A stretch of 64,000 bases of DNA from Sphingobacterium kitahiroshimense. Lineage in GTDB: Bacteria; Bacteroidota; Bacteroidia; Sphingobacteriales; Sphingobacteriaceae. Made by a program: the position numbers and the translations under genes. A model generated the notes under the pieces. The model searched no databases. It was not told where the DNA came from and saw only the letters and a program-made list of their open reading frames with translations. The stretch's first letter is position 1; every line of letters starts with the position of its first letter. Where the stretch lies: positions 3,348,001-3,412,000 of the forward strand of contig NZ_JAOQNK010000001.1 in assembly GCF_025961315.1 (NCBI RefSeq), given 5' to 3'. Positions 44,152 to 53,394 of this stretch are shown here, piece after piece.

Positions 44152-45195
44152 TTAAGATTTCAAATTTTCCTTTAATAATCGCTCCAACTCCCTGACACGT
44201 TTTTCAAGATCAGGTAATTTCGCATAAATGACTTGCGATCTCATATTGGATTGAAAACCCAATACAGGGCTCCCCGCCCACTTTTTATTCGCTTCGGTAA
44301 TCGATCTATTGATTCCGGCTTGAGCCTGTACCTGACTTTTGTCAGCAACAGTAATATGGCCTACAATACCAACCTGGCCACCCAAAATTACGTTTTCACC
44401 GATCTTACTACTTCCAGAAACACCCGTTTGAGCGGCAATTACAGTATTCTTTCCTAATTCTACATTATGGGCTATTTGAATCAAGTTGTCCAGTTTAACA
44501 CCTTTATGTAATATTGTAGATCCCATTGTAGCACGGTCAATAACCGTATTGGCACCAATTTCGATATCGTCTTCAATAATCACGTTACCAATTTGAGGAA
44601 CCTTAGCATAGGTACCATCATCCTGCGGAGCAAATCCAAAACCATCAGAACCAATTACAGTTCCAGAATGCACAGTAACATTATTTCCCAGCACACAATC
44701 TTGGTATATCTTAACGCCAGGAAATAAGGTCGTATTGTCACCGATAATCACATTATCACCAATATAAACCTGCGGGTAAATTTTAACATTTTTACCGATT
44801 TTTCCACCTTTGCCAATATAGACAAAAGCTCCGATATAACCATCCTCACCGATGGTAGTAGTATCATGTATATATGACGGTTCTTCTCTGCCTTTTCTAT
44901 CCAGGCGAACTTCATTATAGATGTTCAATAATGTAGAAAATGCCGTATAAGCATTTTTTACGCGGATCAACGTTAAAGTTGATTTGGGGGCTGATAATAA
45001 TTGTTGATCTTCATTAACAATTACAATAGAGGCATTAGTCTCATATAAAAATTGCTCATATTTAGGATTCGATAGAAATGAAAGATCCCCTAAAGAAGCT
45101 TCTTCTATTTTCGCTAAATTTGAAACTTCTACATCAGGATTCCCCTCTATCGATCCATTTAATAAGGATGCTATTTGTTGAGCAGTAAATTGCAT
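44152..45195 (-). CDS. lpxD: UDP-3-O-(3-hydroxyacyl)glucosamine N-acyltransferase
   Basis: A 347-residue trimeric acyltransferase, third step of lipid A synthesis. An N-terminal uridine-binding domain (about 1-100) is followed by hexapeptide repeats (about 105-300), including the IAHNVELG catalytic His region, and a C-terminal helix. It lies between the HD gene and lpxC/fabZ. Confidence 0.96.
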   Translation of the reverse strand: MQFTAQQIASLLNGSIEGNPDVEVSNLAKIEEASLGDLSFLSNPKYEQFLYETNASIVIVNEDQQLLSAPKSTLTLIRVKNAYTAFSTLLNIYNEVRLDRKGREEPSYIHDTTTIGEDGYIGAFVYIGKGGKIGKNVKIYPQVYIGDNVIIGDNTTLFPGVKIYQDCVLGNNVTVHSGTVIGSDGFGFAPQDDGTYAKVPQIGNVIIEDDIEIGANTVIDRATMGSTILHKGVKLDNLIQIAHNVELGKNTVIAAQTGVSGSSKIGENVILGGQVGIVGHITVADKSQVQAQAGINRSITEANKKWAGSPVLGFQSNMRSQVIYAKLPDLEKRVRELERLLKENLKS

Positions 45196-45228
45196 GCTAC
45201 AAAGCTATGTTTTTTTATTATATTTTAA

Positions 45229-46479
45229 TTATTTTTTAGCTGGAATTGCTATATATCCAAGCTCTTTGGGATAACACAGTACAAACTTCTGCACTTTTTT
45301 TGCTAACGCCTCTAAATTCGACAAATCTGATGCTTCAGCAATATCGCTAATCTCACCTGTCTTCATCAATATCTTAATCGGGTCATTGTGGCTATCATAA
45401 GCACTGTTCTGAATTTCCTGGGTGAAAACGTAATATTGCAATTCGTCATCACTTACCTGAAAATATTCTTTAACGCGACGATAAACCTCATCCATCAATT
45501 CTTTTGAGAAAGGCATATTACTCATAATGGTCCGATACAATTCACGGCTCATCAATTTCTGACACATCATACGCAAAATAGAATCTTCATGATGGGCCCA
45601 TGTCTTAATACCAGACATAATATCAGTATCATCCAAAAGTGTAAACCAGTCCAAGTGTAAAGCATCTTCTAAAAAATTGTTCTTATCAATTTTTTGAGTC
45701 AAAAACCAGTTAAACGCTGGTGTCGCAAACAATGCGTTGCCACTACTTGCTAATTGCTTTGCCCGTTGCAGTATTTTGATTAATAACTGTTCTGCGCCCA
45801 CTACGGTTTTATGGAGATATACCTGCCAGTACATTAATCGACGCGCTATTAAAAACTTTTCAACCGAGTAAATTCCTTTTTCTTCAATAACGATCTGATC
45901 ATCAACCACAGCTAACATAGCTATAATTCGATCATATGAAATAACGCCTTCTGATACTCCTGTGAAAAAGCTGTCTCTATTTAGATAATCCATTCTGTCA
46001 GCATCCAATTGACTGGAAACTAACTGATGGAAAAATTTTCGGTGATATTTATTATTAAAAATAGTAATGGCCAGATCAAGCTTTCCTCCGAACTCATTAT
46101 TGATACGGTCCATTAAAAGAGAAGATAGTAACTCATGCGAAACCCCATCTATAATCGTATGTTCTAAAGAATGAGAAAAGGGACCATGGCCAATATCATG
46201 AAGCAAAATAGCCGCAAGTGCCGCCTCTTTCTCTTCTTCACTGATATCGACACCTTTACCTTTTAGCGTATCAATCGCCAACGACATCAAGTGCATAGCC
46301 CCTATCGCATGTTGAAAGCGGGTATGCAGCGCTCCAGGATACACCAAATGTGTCATACTGACTTGCTTAATATAGCGAAGTCGTTGCAGATAAGGATGCT
46401 GTATAAGCTCAAAAATCAATCCCGATGGAATGGAAACAAATCCATAGACAGGATCATTTAATATTTTTTTCTTATTCAA
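45229..46479 (-). CDS. HD-domain phosphohydrolase
   Basis: A 416-residue protein with a complete HD metal site: His in HTRFQHAIG, HD in LLHDIGHGPFSHSLEH and a later Asp in QLDADRMDYL. This is the dNTP triphosphohydrolase-like branch. It is the first gene of the lipid A block, 33 nt before lpxD, an order common in Bacteroidota. The substrate is not known. Confidence 0.9.
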   Translation of the reverse strand: MNKKKILNDPVYGFVSIPSGLIFELIQHPYLQRLRYIKQVSMTHLVYPGALHTRFQHAIGAMHLMSLAIDTLKGKGVDISEEEKEAALAAILLHDIGHGPFSHSLEHTIIDGVSHELLSSLLMDRINNEFGGKLDLAITIFNNKYHRKFFHQLVSSQLDADRMDYLNRDSFFTGVSEGVISYDRIIAMLAVVDDQIVIEEKGIYSVEKFLIARRLMYWQVYLHKTVVGAEQLLIKILQRAKQLASSGNALFATPAFNWFLTQKIDKNNFLEDALHLDWFTLLDDTDIMSGIKTWAHHEDSILRMMCQKLMSRELYRTIMSNMPFSKELMDEVYRRVKEYFQVSDDELQYYVFTQEIQNSAYDSHNDPIKILMKTGEISDIAEASDLSNLEALAKKVQKFVLCYPKELGYIAIPAKK

Positions 46480-46775
46480 TTTATGAATGCATTTCTTCTA
46501 ACATATAGCGCCAAAACAATAGCTAACTTTAATTGTTCATCAAATGAGTTAAAGATGAGCCAGTTTATTTTCCTGTCCTAGGAGTTAAATTATAAATACA
46601 AATATAATTAGTTTAAGTGGTTAACAAGTGTTAAAAATAATAGGTAAAGCTCCTTTTTTATTTAAGTTCGTATAGTTTAAATGAAAATATCAAAAAAAAG
46701 TGATTATTACTCCAGCTACCTAAACACTAAAACAATTGGAATTTAATCGATTTTGATTATAGCAAATATTACAAT
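46480..46775. other. Intergenic region between HD gene and porX
   Basis: Nearly 300 bp of very AT-rich DNA between divergent genes. I see no ORF and no clear hairpin; it presumably holds both promoters. Confidence 0.5.
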
Positions 46776-48329
46776 ATGCAAAAAACACATATACTTTGGG
46801 CTGATGATGAAATTGATTTTTTAAAACCTCATATACTCTTATTAGAAGAAAGAGGCTATAAAGTCAAAACAGTAAATAATGGAAATGATGCGGTGGATGC
46901 TTTTAAAGAAGGTGTTTTCGACCTAGTATTTTTAGATGAAAATATGCCGGGTTTAACAGGTTTAGAGACATTAGCAATCTTAAAATCCATTAATCCTACC
47001 GTACCTACTGTACTGGTCACAAAAAATGAAGAAGAACATGTCATGGAGGATGCCATAGGCTCTAAAATTGACGATTATCTTATAAAACCCGTTAATCCGA
47101 AGCAAATTCTCCTGACTATCAAAAAACTGACGGAAAACAAGAGACTTGTTAACGAGAAAACATCGATGGCATATCAACAGGACTTTAGAAACCTTGGTAT
47201 GGTATTAAATGATGATCTGAATTATCAACAATGGTCCGAGGCATATAAAAAGCTGATCTATTGGGAGCTTTCGCTAGAGAAACTTGAAGATGCGGGCATG
47301 CATGAAATCTTGACAATGCAAAAATCGGAAGCAAATGTTCAATTCTGCAAATTTATAGAAAAGAACTACTTGAATTGGATGAAAGCTCCAGATCAAGCTC
47401 CAATACTTTCGCATCAATTATTTAAGAAAAAGGTATTTCCGCAATTAACGGAAGATAAACCTACATTTTTCTTTTTAATTGACAATTTGCGTTACGATCA
47501 ATGGAAAGTGATCAACGAAGTAATCACCGATTATTTTAGACTAGAGGAAGAAGATACTTACTACAGTATTTTACCGACCGCGACGCAATATGCCCGAAAT
47601 GCGATTTTCAGTGGACTGACGCCTTTAGAAATGGAAAAGCGATTTCCAAAAATGTGGCAAAACGATGAAGATGAAGGTGGTAAAAATTTATATGAAGACA
47701 AATTTTTAGAAGACCAAATCCAGCGTGTCTACCGGAAGCCTATAAAACACTCCTATACAAAGGTCTTAACCTTAGATCAGGGGAAAGATGTCGTGGACAA
47801 TCTGAGCAATTTAATCCAGAACAATCTGAATATATTAGTCTACAACTTTGTCGATATGCTTTCGCATGCAAGAACAGATATGGCTATGATTCGCGAATTG
47901 GCAAACAATGAAGCGGCTTACCGTTCTTTAACCCTTTCATGGTTTGAACACTCGCCCTTATTTGAAGCCTTGAAATGGCTGTCCCAGCGTAATGTTCGAG
48001 TGATCATCACAACAGATCATGGAACAATTAAAGTAAAAAAACCGAGCAAGATTGTTGGTGACCGTAATACAAATACCAATTTACGCTATAAACAGGGTAA
48101 GAATCTAAATTTTATTGACAAGGACGTGTTCTTAATTAAGAATCCACATGACGCTCAATTACCAAAGTTGCACATGAGCTCCTGCTTTGTCTTTGCAAAA
48201 GAGGATTCATACTTTGTATACCCAAACAATTACAATCAATTTGTCAATTATTTTAATGAAACTTTTCAGCATGGGGGTATTTCATTGGAAGAAATGATTA
48301 TTCCTTTCGCTACTTATACTTCCAAATAA
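46776..48329 (+). CDS. porX: PorX-type response regulator with PglZ domain
   Basis: A 517-residue protein: a CheY-like receiver (residues 1-120; acidic Asp10-Asp11, phospho-acceptor Asp54, Lys103) followed by a helical linker and a PglZ/alkaline phosphatase-type domain (about 215-510). This is the PorX architecture; PorX with its sensor PorY controls type IX secretion genes in Porphyromonas and relatives and may cleave oligonucleotides. No porY gene is adjacent. It lies just upstream of tsaE and an ECF sigma gene. Confidence 0.93.
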   Translation: MQKTHILWADDEIDFLKPHILLLEERGYKVKTVNNGNDAVDAFKEGVFDLVFLDENMPGLTGLETLAILKSINPTVPTVLVTKNEEEHVMEDAIGSKIDDYLIKPVNPKQILLTIKKLTENKRLVNEKTSMAYQQDFRNLGMVLNDDLNYQQWSEAYKKLIYWELSLEKLEDAGMHEILTMQKSEANVQFCKFIEKNYLNWMKAPDQAPILSHQLFKKKVFPQLTEDKPTFFFLIDNLRYDQWKVINEVITDYFRLEEEDTYYSILPTATQYARNAIFSGLTPLEMEKRFPKMWQNDEDEGGKNLYEDKFLEDQIQRVYRKPIKHSYTKVLTLDQGKDVVDNLSNLIQNNLNILVYNFVDMLSHARTDMAMIRELANNEAAYRSLTLSWFEHSPLFEALKWLSQRNVRVIITTDHGTIKVKKPSKIVGDRNTNTNLRYKQGKNLNFIDKDVFLIKNPHDAQLPKLHMSSCFVFAKEDSYFVYPNNYNQFVNYFNETFQHGGISLEEMIIPFATYTSK

Positions 48330-48330
48330 G

Positions 48331-48338
48331 TAATTTTG
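48331..48338 (+). promoter_or_regulatory. tsaE promoter -7 box, 4 nt from ATG
   Basis: TAATTTTG, exact TAnnTTTG, immediately after the porX stop and ending 4 nt before ATG 48343. Confidence 0.5.
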
Positions 48339-48342
48339 CAGC

Positions 48343-48753
48343 ATGATAATCGAAGTAAATCAACTTTCAGAATTAGATCATGCTGCAGAACTACTTTTAA
48401 AGTCTTTTCCTGATGATCGTGTATTTCTCTTTTACGGTCATATGGGTGCGGGAAAAACAACCTTTATAAAAGCACTTTGCAAAGCTTTGCAAGTACAAGA
48501 CAACACCTCAAGTCCCACATTTTCAATTGTAAATGAATATAGCACACCACAGGGCACAATTTTTCATTTCGACTTTTACAGAATAAAAGAAGAAGAAGAG
48601 GCCTATGACTTTGGCTATGAGGATTATTTTTATTCTGGAAATTATTGTTTTATCGAATGGCCGAATAAAATCCCAAACTTACTGCCTGATGATGCAAAAA
48701 CAATTGAAATTGAGATTACATCACCTACAAGTCGAAAAATAATTATAAAATAG
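48343..48753 (+). CDS. tsaE: tRNA threonylcarbamoyladenosine ATPase TsaE
   Basis: A 136-residue P-loop ATPase required with TsaB and TsaD for t6A37 modification of ANN-decoding tRNAs. Walker A is GHMGAGKTT near residue 33, and the SSPTFSIVNEY and FDFYRI motifs are canonical. tsaC, another gene of the pathway, is at 60.8 kb. Confidence 0.95.
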   Translation: MIIEVNQLSELDHAAELLLKSFPDDRVFLFYGHMGAGKTTFIKALCKALQVQDNTSSPTFSIVNEYSTPQGTIFHFDFYRIKEEEEAYDFGYEDYFYSGNYCFIEWPNKIPNLLPDDAKTIEIEITSPTSRKIIIK

Positions 48754-48814
48754 TTGCGCCCCATGCAACCTTTCCTAAATATCTTACGTCTTCCTAATAT
48801 AAACTGATTAAATT

Positions 48815-49360
48815 TTGGAAAACGTAAGTATAGATTCAACATGGAAAAAATGTCTCACTGGAGATAGAAAAGCTCAGTACCATCTATATCAATTTTTTTC
48901 TAAAAAAATGTTTGTTGTTTGCTTACGCTATGCAAAAGACAGCGTAGAAGCGGAGGATATACTGCAAATCGGATTTGTAAAAGTCTTCACTAAAGGACAC
49001 CTGTTTTCAGAAAATGGGTCTCTCGAAGGCTGGATACGAAGAATTATGGTCAATACGGCTATTGAAATACAGCGAAAAAACAAAATTGTTTATGTAGAGT
49101 CTCTCGATAACGACATTATCCATGAAATTCCGAATAACAACGCTACCGATCAGATACATTACAAAGATTTAATGTCAATCGTTCATCAATTACCCATTGG
49201 TTACCGTACAGTCTTTAATCTCTATGCTGTAGAAGGCTATACACACAAAGAAATTGCCGAAATGCTCAACATAAGTGAGGGAAATTCAAAATCACAGTTA
49301 TCAAGAGCAAGGCAGTGGCTGAAAACAAGATTATTAAAAATTGAGGCATTTACGTTATGA
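48815..49360 (+). CDS. ECF-type RNA polymerase sigma factor
   Basis: A 181-residue sigma-70 family protein with region 2 (about 20-90, including the DSVEAEDILQIGFVKVF segment) and region 4 helix-turn-helix (about 125-175, GYTHKEIAEMLNISEGNSKSQLSRA). No extra domains. The start codon is TTG, since a stop occurs two codons upstream and no ATG is in frame. It overlaps the next gene by 4 nt (ATGA), so the two are translationally coupled. Confidence 0.92.
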   Translation: MENVSIDSTWKKCLTGDRKAQYHLYQFFSKKMFVVCLRYAKDSVEAEDILQIGFVKVFTKGHLFSENGSLEGWIRRIMVNTAIEIQRKNKIVYVESLDNDIIHEIPNNNATDQIHYKDLMSIVHQLPIGYRTVFNLYAVEGYTHKEIAEMLNISEGNSKSQLSRARQWLKTRLLKIEAFTL

Positions 49361-50094
49361 AAAATGAAGAAATCGACAAATTATTCCGCGATCATATTGA
49401 CAAACTTGATATACAGCCTAGCGCTGATATCTGGAATAAAATAGAAGCGGATCTTGATGAACAGAAAATTGTACCAATCAAGAAAAAAATAAAGTGGTTA
49501 AAACCGCTTGTTAGCATCGCCGCGACCCTCATTTGTATTGGGATTTTTAGTCTATTGGTCATGAAGCAGTCAGCAAGCACCGTGGAAACCACAAACATTG
49601 TTAATCGGAAAAAAGATACAGCTACCCAAAAAGAACAAAAGGAGCCAGTAGAAGATTTGATAGAAACTAAAGAAGAGCCTGTCCGATTTGCCGTCAAAAC
49701 TGTACCCGAAAAAACTCAGGATACGCAAACTGATTATCAAATAAAATCAATGCCACCGAAAATTGCACAGATCAATGAAGCGGTAGCGCTTAAAAAACTA
49801 AAAATAACAGCAGAACAACCGATGCTAGTAGTTGTGGATTCACAAGCACAAATAGCACATGCAATGGAATACATCCCGATCAAACCCATTATTGAAAACC
49901 CGGACGAAGAAGAAAGTATGATGGCTTCAACCAGCGAAAGCAAACAGAATGTTGTTACTAAGGTGCTCAACATTTTGAGCAAAACCATCAATCAAGGGAA
50001 TGGTTCAGAAGTTCAGTTCAGCAATGATGACGAGGGAACATTACAGATTGATCTACTTAATAGTTTCGTTAAAAATAAAAAAAGAAAAAAGTAA
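49357..50094 (+). CDS. Putative anti-sigma factor, single-pass membrane protein
   Basis: A 245-residue protein: an acidic cytoplasmic N-terminus (residues 1-45, with the DIWNKIEADLDE motif common in such proteins), one membrane segment (about 48-67) and a long low-complexity periplasmic part rich in Glu, Lys and Thr. ATGA overlap with the sigma gene and this topology suggest an anti-sigma factor. No zinc-binding or FecR domain is visible. Inferred from context. Confidence 0.72.
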   Translation: MKNEEIDKLFRDHIDKLDIQPSADIWNKIEADLDEQKIVPIKKKIKWLKPLVSIAATLICIGIFSLLVMKQSASTVETTNIVNRKKDTATQKEQKEPVEDLIETKEEPVRFAVKTVPEKTQDTQTDYQIKSMPPKIAQINEAVALKKLKITAEQPMLVVVDSQAQIAHAMEYIPIKPIIENPDEEESMMASTSESKQNVVTKVLNILSKTINQGNGSEVQFSNDDEGTLQIDLLNSFVKNKKRKK

Positions 50095-50116
50095 AACCTA
50101 AATAAACTCTTTCCAT

Positions 50117-50911
50117 ATGAAAAAATATTTTCTATCGTTCGCAATCATCGGTATCCTAACATCCTGCCTTCTAGTAAAAGCATATGCACAACAGGACAGC
50201 ACTAAAAAAATTAATATTTCAACAAGCATTTTAGGCAAAGAAGACAGTGATAAAATTGATGACAAAAACACACCTGCTGTTTCAAAATATCCAAAAATAT
50301 TTGGTGGCATCACTTTTTCTCGCATAGATTGGGGATTTTCAAGGTTAATTAATGATGGTAGCTTTACATTAAATGAGAATAACGAATTTTTAGAATATAA
50401 AAAAGCTTCAAACTTTGGTTTCGATATTGCTCAATTTGGCCTTAGGTTCAATGATCGATTCAAAACGTATATATCGACAGGTTTTGAATGGAACTATCTG
50501 AGGTTGAAACATAATGTTTTGCTGGATCAGGACGCTACTCCTTTGGACTATTCCTACCCGGATGACATCACTTACAAGAAGAATGTATTTACATCAACAT
50601 ACCTACGTGTTCCGTTAACATTTGAGTTCAGAAGTAAAAGGTTTAAAAATGGTGAGCGTGCGAAACTTGCTGTCGGCGCAATGACCGGAATTTTAATAAA
50701 AGGTAGTCAACGTTTAAAAAGTAATGAACAAGGCAGCCAAAAATTTAAAGATAATTACAATTTGGCCAGCTTCCAGTATGGTGCCTTTGCGCGACTCGGA
50801 TATGATTCAATGGGCGTTTTTGTCAAATATTATTTCAATGATATGTTCGAAAATAGTCCTGATCAACAGGGTTTAAATAATTTTACTTTTGGCCTGACGC
50901 TAGGTTTTTAG
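50117..50911 (+). CDS. Outer-membrane beta-barrel protein (PorT/OmpX-like)
   Basis: A 264-residue protein with a signal peptide (about residues 1-25, ending Ala-Tyr-Ala before Gln) and alternating amphipathic strands to the end, closing with a Phe (TFGLTLGF), as expected for an outer-membrane barrel. It is third in the sigma / anti-sigma / barrel unit, 22 nt after the second gene. A terminator follows. Function unknown; possibly the envelope signal or target of the sigma system. Confidence 0.8.
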   Translation: MKKYFLSFAIIGILTSCLLVKAYAQQDSTKKINISTSILGKEDSDKIDDKNTPAVSKYPKIFGGITFSRIDWGFSRLINDGSFTLNENNEFLEYKKASNFGFDIAQFGLRFNDRFKTYISTGFEWNYLRLKHNVLLDQDATPLDYSYPDDITYKKNVFTSTYLRVPLTFEFRSKRFKNGERAKLAVGAMTGILIKGSQRLKSNEQGSQKFKDNYNLASFQYGAFARLGYDSMGVFVKYYFNDMFENSPDQQGLNNFTFGLTLGF

Positions 50912-50940
50912 GGTAGAATAATATTAAAATGCTTAATTTT

Positions 50941-50969
50941 AAGCCGAATTATAACATTCGGCTTTTTTT
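50941..50969 (+). terminator. Terminator of the sigma / anti-sigma / barrel operon
   Basis: AAGCCGAAT-TATAAC-ATTCGGCTT followed by a run of T: a 9-bp stem and a 6-nt loop. Confidence 0.9.
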
Positions 50970-50981
50970 ATTTTGCAAAAT

Positions 50982-52022
50982 ATGTCACAATCTTCTTGTC
51001 AGTATGTTCCCTTTGATAAAGAGGTCCTTGGACTTCCTTACATCCATCTTGAAAATCTTAGTTTTTCATTTTTAGAAAATTCGGAAAGTTTAGCCGTACA
51101 GCAAGCAAATATAGGAATCCAAGAAGGTAAAATCACGGCTATTATCGGAGAATCCGGCAGTGGGAAAAGTACATTACTTCGTCTCATCTATGGTCTATTA
51201 GAGCCATTAACCGGTGAAGTTCGTTACAAAGGCTGGTTAGTTCCAACAAGAAAAGATAAACTAATCCCAGGGCATCAAGACATGAAGCTGGTTTCCCAGG
51301 GTTTTGATGACTTAAACACATTTGCCAATGTTTGGGATAATGTCGCTTCCCAATTGCCAAATACAAATATCGAAGCCAAACAAACAAAAACTGCTGCAAT
51401 CCTAAAAAGACTGCGGATTGATCATCTTGCAAAGAAAAGAATTGCTGACATCAGCGGTGGAGAAAAACAACGTGTTGCGATCTGCAGAGCATTGGTAAAT
51501 GATCCACAAGTACTATTGATGGATGAACCCTTCAATCAGGTTGATGCCTCTTTCAGAGACACATTGCAACAAGACATCAAACAAATTGTGGTCGAGACAG
51601 GCCTTACGATCATACTTGTTTCCCATGATCCGACAGAAGTATTGGCACTGGCCGACGATCTTATTGTAATGAAAGATGGTAAGATATTGGATCAAGGCCA
51701 TCCACGGGAACTTTACGAAAGACCAACTAATCCATACACAGCACTTTTATTAGCTAAAAGCAATATTCTGAGTAGCACAGATGCGAAATTGCTTCAAATA
51801 CAAAGTGATACAACCGTCATCATTCATCAAGAATGGGTATCTATAACGGCATCGGAGACAACGCATGATTTCACATTAACCGATATCCGCTTTAGAGGTT
51901 TTTATTATGAATTAGTAATTACAAATCATGCCTTACAACTACATGCCATCAGTACGACTCCTGTTTCAATCCAAATAGGACAACCTGTAACCGTCAAGAT
52001 CGCGCAATATATCAGTCTTTAA
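50982..52022 (+). CDS. ABC transporter ATP-binding protein (PotA/FbpC-like), orphan
   Basis: A 346-residue ATPase with Walker A GESGSGKST, signature ISGGEKQR, Walker B VLLMDEPF and a C-terminal TOBE-like regulatory extension (about 280-346), as in import ATPases for polyamines, iron or sulfate. No permease or binding protein gene is nearby. The frame is open nine bases earlier at a TTG, but ATG 50982 is preferred. Its end overlaps the convergent TlpA-like gene by 11 bp. Confidence 0.88.
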   Translation: MSQSSCQYVPFDKEVLGLPYIHLENLSFSFLENSESLAVQQANIGIQEGKITAIIGESGSGKSTLLRLIYGLLEPLTGEVRYKGWLVPTRKDKLIPGHQDMKLVSQGFDDLNTFANVWDNVASQLPNTNIEAKQTKTAAILKRLRIDHLAKKRIADISGGEKQRVAICRALVNDPQVLLMDEPFNQVDASFRDTLQQDIKQIVVETGLTIILVSHDPTEVLALADDLIVMKDGKILDQGHPRELYERPTNPYTALLLAKSNILSSTDAKLLQIQSDTTVIIHQEWVSITASETTHDFTLTDIRFRGFYYELVITNHALQLHAISTTPVSIQIGQPVTVKIAQYISL

Positions 52023-52527
52023 GTAAAAGACGATCAATAAGAGCAATCAATTGATCAAACTCTTTTTTCTCATACCCAAGGGACTGGTAAATAACATTGC
52101 CCTGGGCATCGAGTACGACATTGCGTGGAATACCTTGGTCTGCAAATAAACCAAATACATTTCTTTTCAAGTCTGGATAAAATGGTAGGGAATATTTGTG
52201 TTCGGCAACAAAGGGATCAATTTTATTCCAATCCTGCTCACGCGCCAGTACCATTAATTCAAATTTGGGGTTATCTTTATATTTTTCCCATATTTCCTTC
52301 TGCAAGCGAGGCAATTCCTCTCGACATGGAGGGCACCAGGTTGCGAAGAAATTAAGCAACACTACTTTTCCTTTCAGATCGGAACTGGCAATAGAAGTTC
52401 CATCTTTCTTGGGAACTTCAAATGCAGGACTTGCTGCATTAAGAGGCACTTTCCATCCTCCATCAGAGGTTTGTGCTTCGGCTATTAAAAACAAAAAACT
52501 AAAAATAAGACCTAAAATATGTTTCAT
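52012..52527 (-). CDS. TlpA-like thiol-disulfide oxidoreductase
   Basis: A 171-residue exported thioredoxin-fold protein. A signal peptide (residues 1-18) precedes the AhpC/TSA-Redoxin-type domain, whose active site is Cys65-Pro-Pro-Cys68 in the WCPPC motif, with the cis-Pro in GIPRNVV. It probably keeps periplasmic thiols or cytochrome maturation partners reduced. Its 3' end overlaps that of the ABC gene by 11 bp, so the two mRNAs are complementary there. It is 12 nt downstream of the esterase gene. Confidence 0.9.
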   Translation of the reverse strand: MKHILGLIFSFLFLIAEAQTSDGGWKVPLNAASPAFEVPKKDGTSIASSDLKGKVVLLNFFATWCPPCREELPRLQKEIWEKYKDNPKFELMVLAREQDWNKIDPFVAEHKYSLPFYPDLKRNVFGLFADQGIPRNVVLDAQGNVIYQSLGYEKKEFDQLIALIDRLLLKD

Positions 52528-52539
52528 TTCAATAATATG

Positions 52540-53391
52540 TTATAAATGATTTACCCAATCTACAAAACTATCTAACCAAGCTACTGAACTTGTCTTATTA
52601 ATCAAACCAAAACCGTGTCCCCCCTCCTCATAAGTCAATAGCTTATTTTTAACATGAGCTTTATCCAGTGCTTTGATCATCACATAACTGTTTTCAATCG
52701 GAACCGCTTTATCATCCTTTGCGTGAACAAAAAATACAGGACAAAGATCTGAGGTCACATGCTGTTCAGATGAAAATTTGGCAATCTGCTCTGGAGATGG
52801 ATTCTCTCCGAGAAGGTTGATTCTAGAACCATTGTGCGTAATAGCGTCAGTCATGGAGATAACGGGATAAATCAATCCGGCAAAATCGGGCGCTAAAGAT
52901 AACTGTGACGGATTAGCAATGAAACCACGTTTTGAACTGATAAGCAAAGTAGATGCAAGGTGCCCTCCTGCTGAAAAACCGATAACTCCGACTTTATGCA
53001 ATAAAGGAAAACCACTGCGGATGTACTGCATGGCACGCTGCGCATCTTGTATTGGTCCAATGCTCTTATCGACCATGATATTGGGCGAAGGTAATCGATA
53101 TTTAAGAACAAAAGCCGTAAAACCAGCTTTGTTCAACTCTTTTGCAACATCATGTCCTTCATGATCCATAGCAATATGTGCATAGCCACCGCCTGGAATA
53201 ATCAACACACCCATACCCTTATCTAAAGCTGCATTTGGCTTGTAAACAAATATTTCTGGAATATTTCGATTGTATCTGGCCGTATCTGTATTGATAGAAT
53301 TTGGGATCTTGTCATTATATAAGGCAAACTTTTCTTGCGCTGTTGCTTGAAAAACAACTGAAAAAAGAATAATCATTAAAGTAAGTTTCAT
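52540..53391 (-). CDS. Exported alpha/beta hydrolase (esterase)
   Basis: A 283-residue protein with a signal peptide (residues 1-19, ending Thr-Ala-Gln). Catalytic triad: Ser140 in GFSAGG, an Asp near 233 in HAKDDKAVP and a His near 259 in EGGHGFG; the oxyanion motif is IPGGGY. It resembles acetylxylan esterase/BD-FAE-type enzymes that deacetylate plant polysaccharides. No glycoside hydrolase or SusCD genes are adjacent. It starts 3 nt after ald. Confidence 0.87.
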   Translation of the reverse strand: MKLTLMIILFSVVFQATAQEKFALYNDKIPNSINTDTARYNRNIPEIFVYKPNAALDKGMGVLIIPGGGYAHIAMDHEGHDVAKELNKAGFTAFVLKYRLPSPNIMVDKSIGPIQDAQRAMQYIRSGFPLLHKVGVIGFSAGGHLASTLLISSKRGFIANPSQLSLAPDFAGLIYPVISMTDAITHNGSRINLLGENPSPEQIAKFSSEQHVTSDLCPVFFVHAKDDKAVPIENSYVMIKALDKAHVKNKLLTYEEGGHGFGLINKTSSVAWLDSFVDWVNHL

Positions 53392-53394
53392 GAA

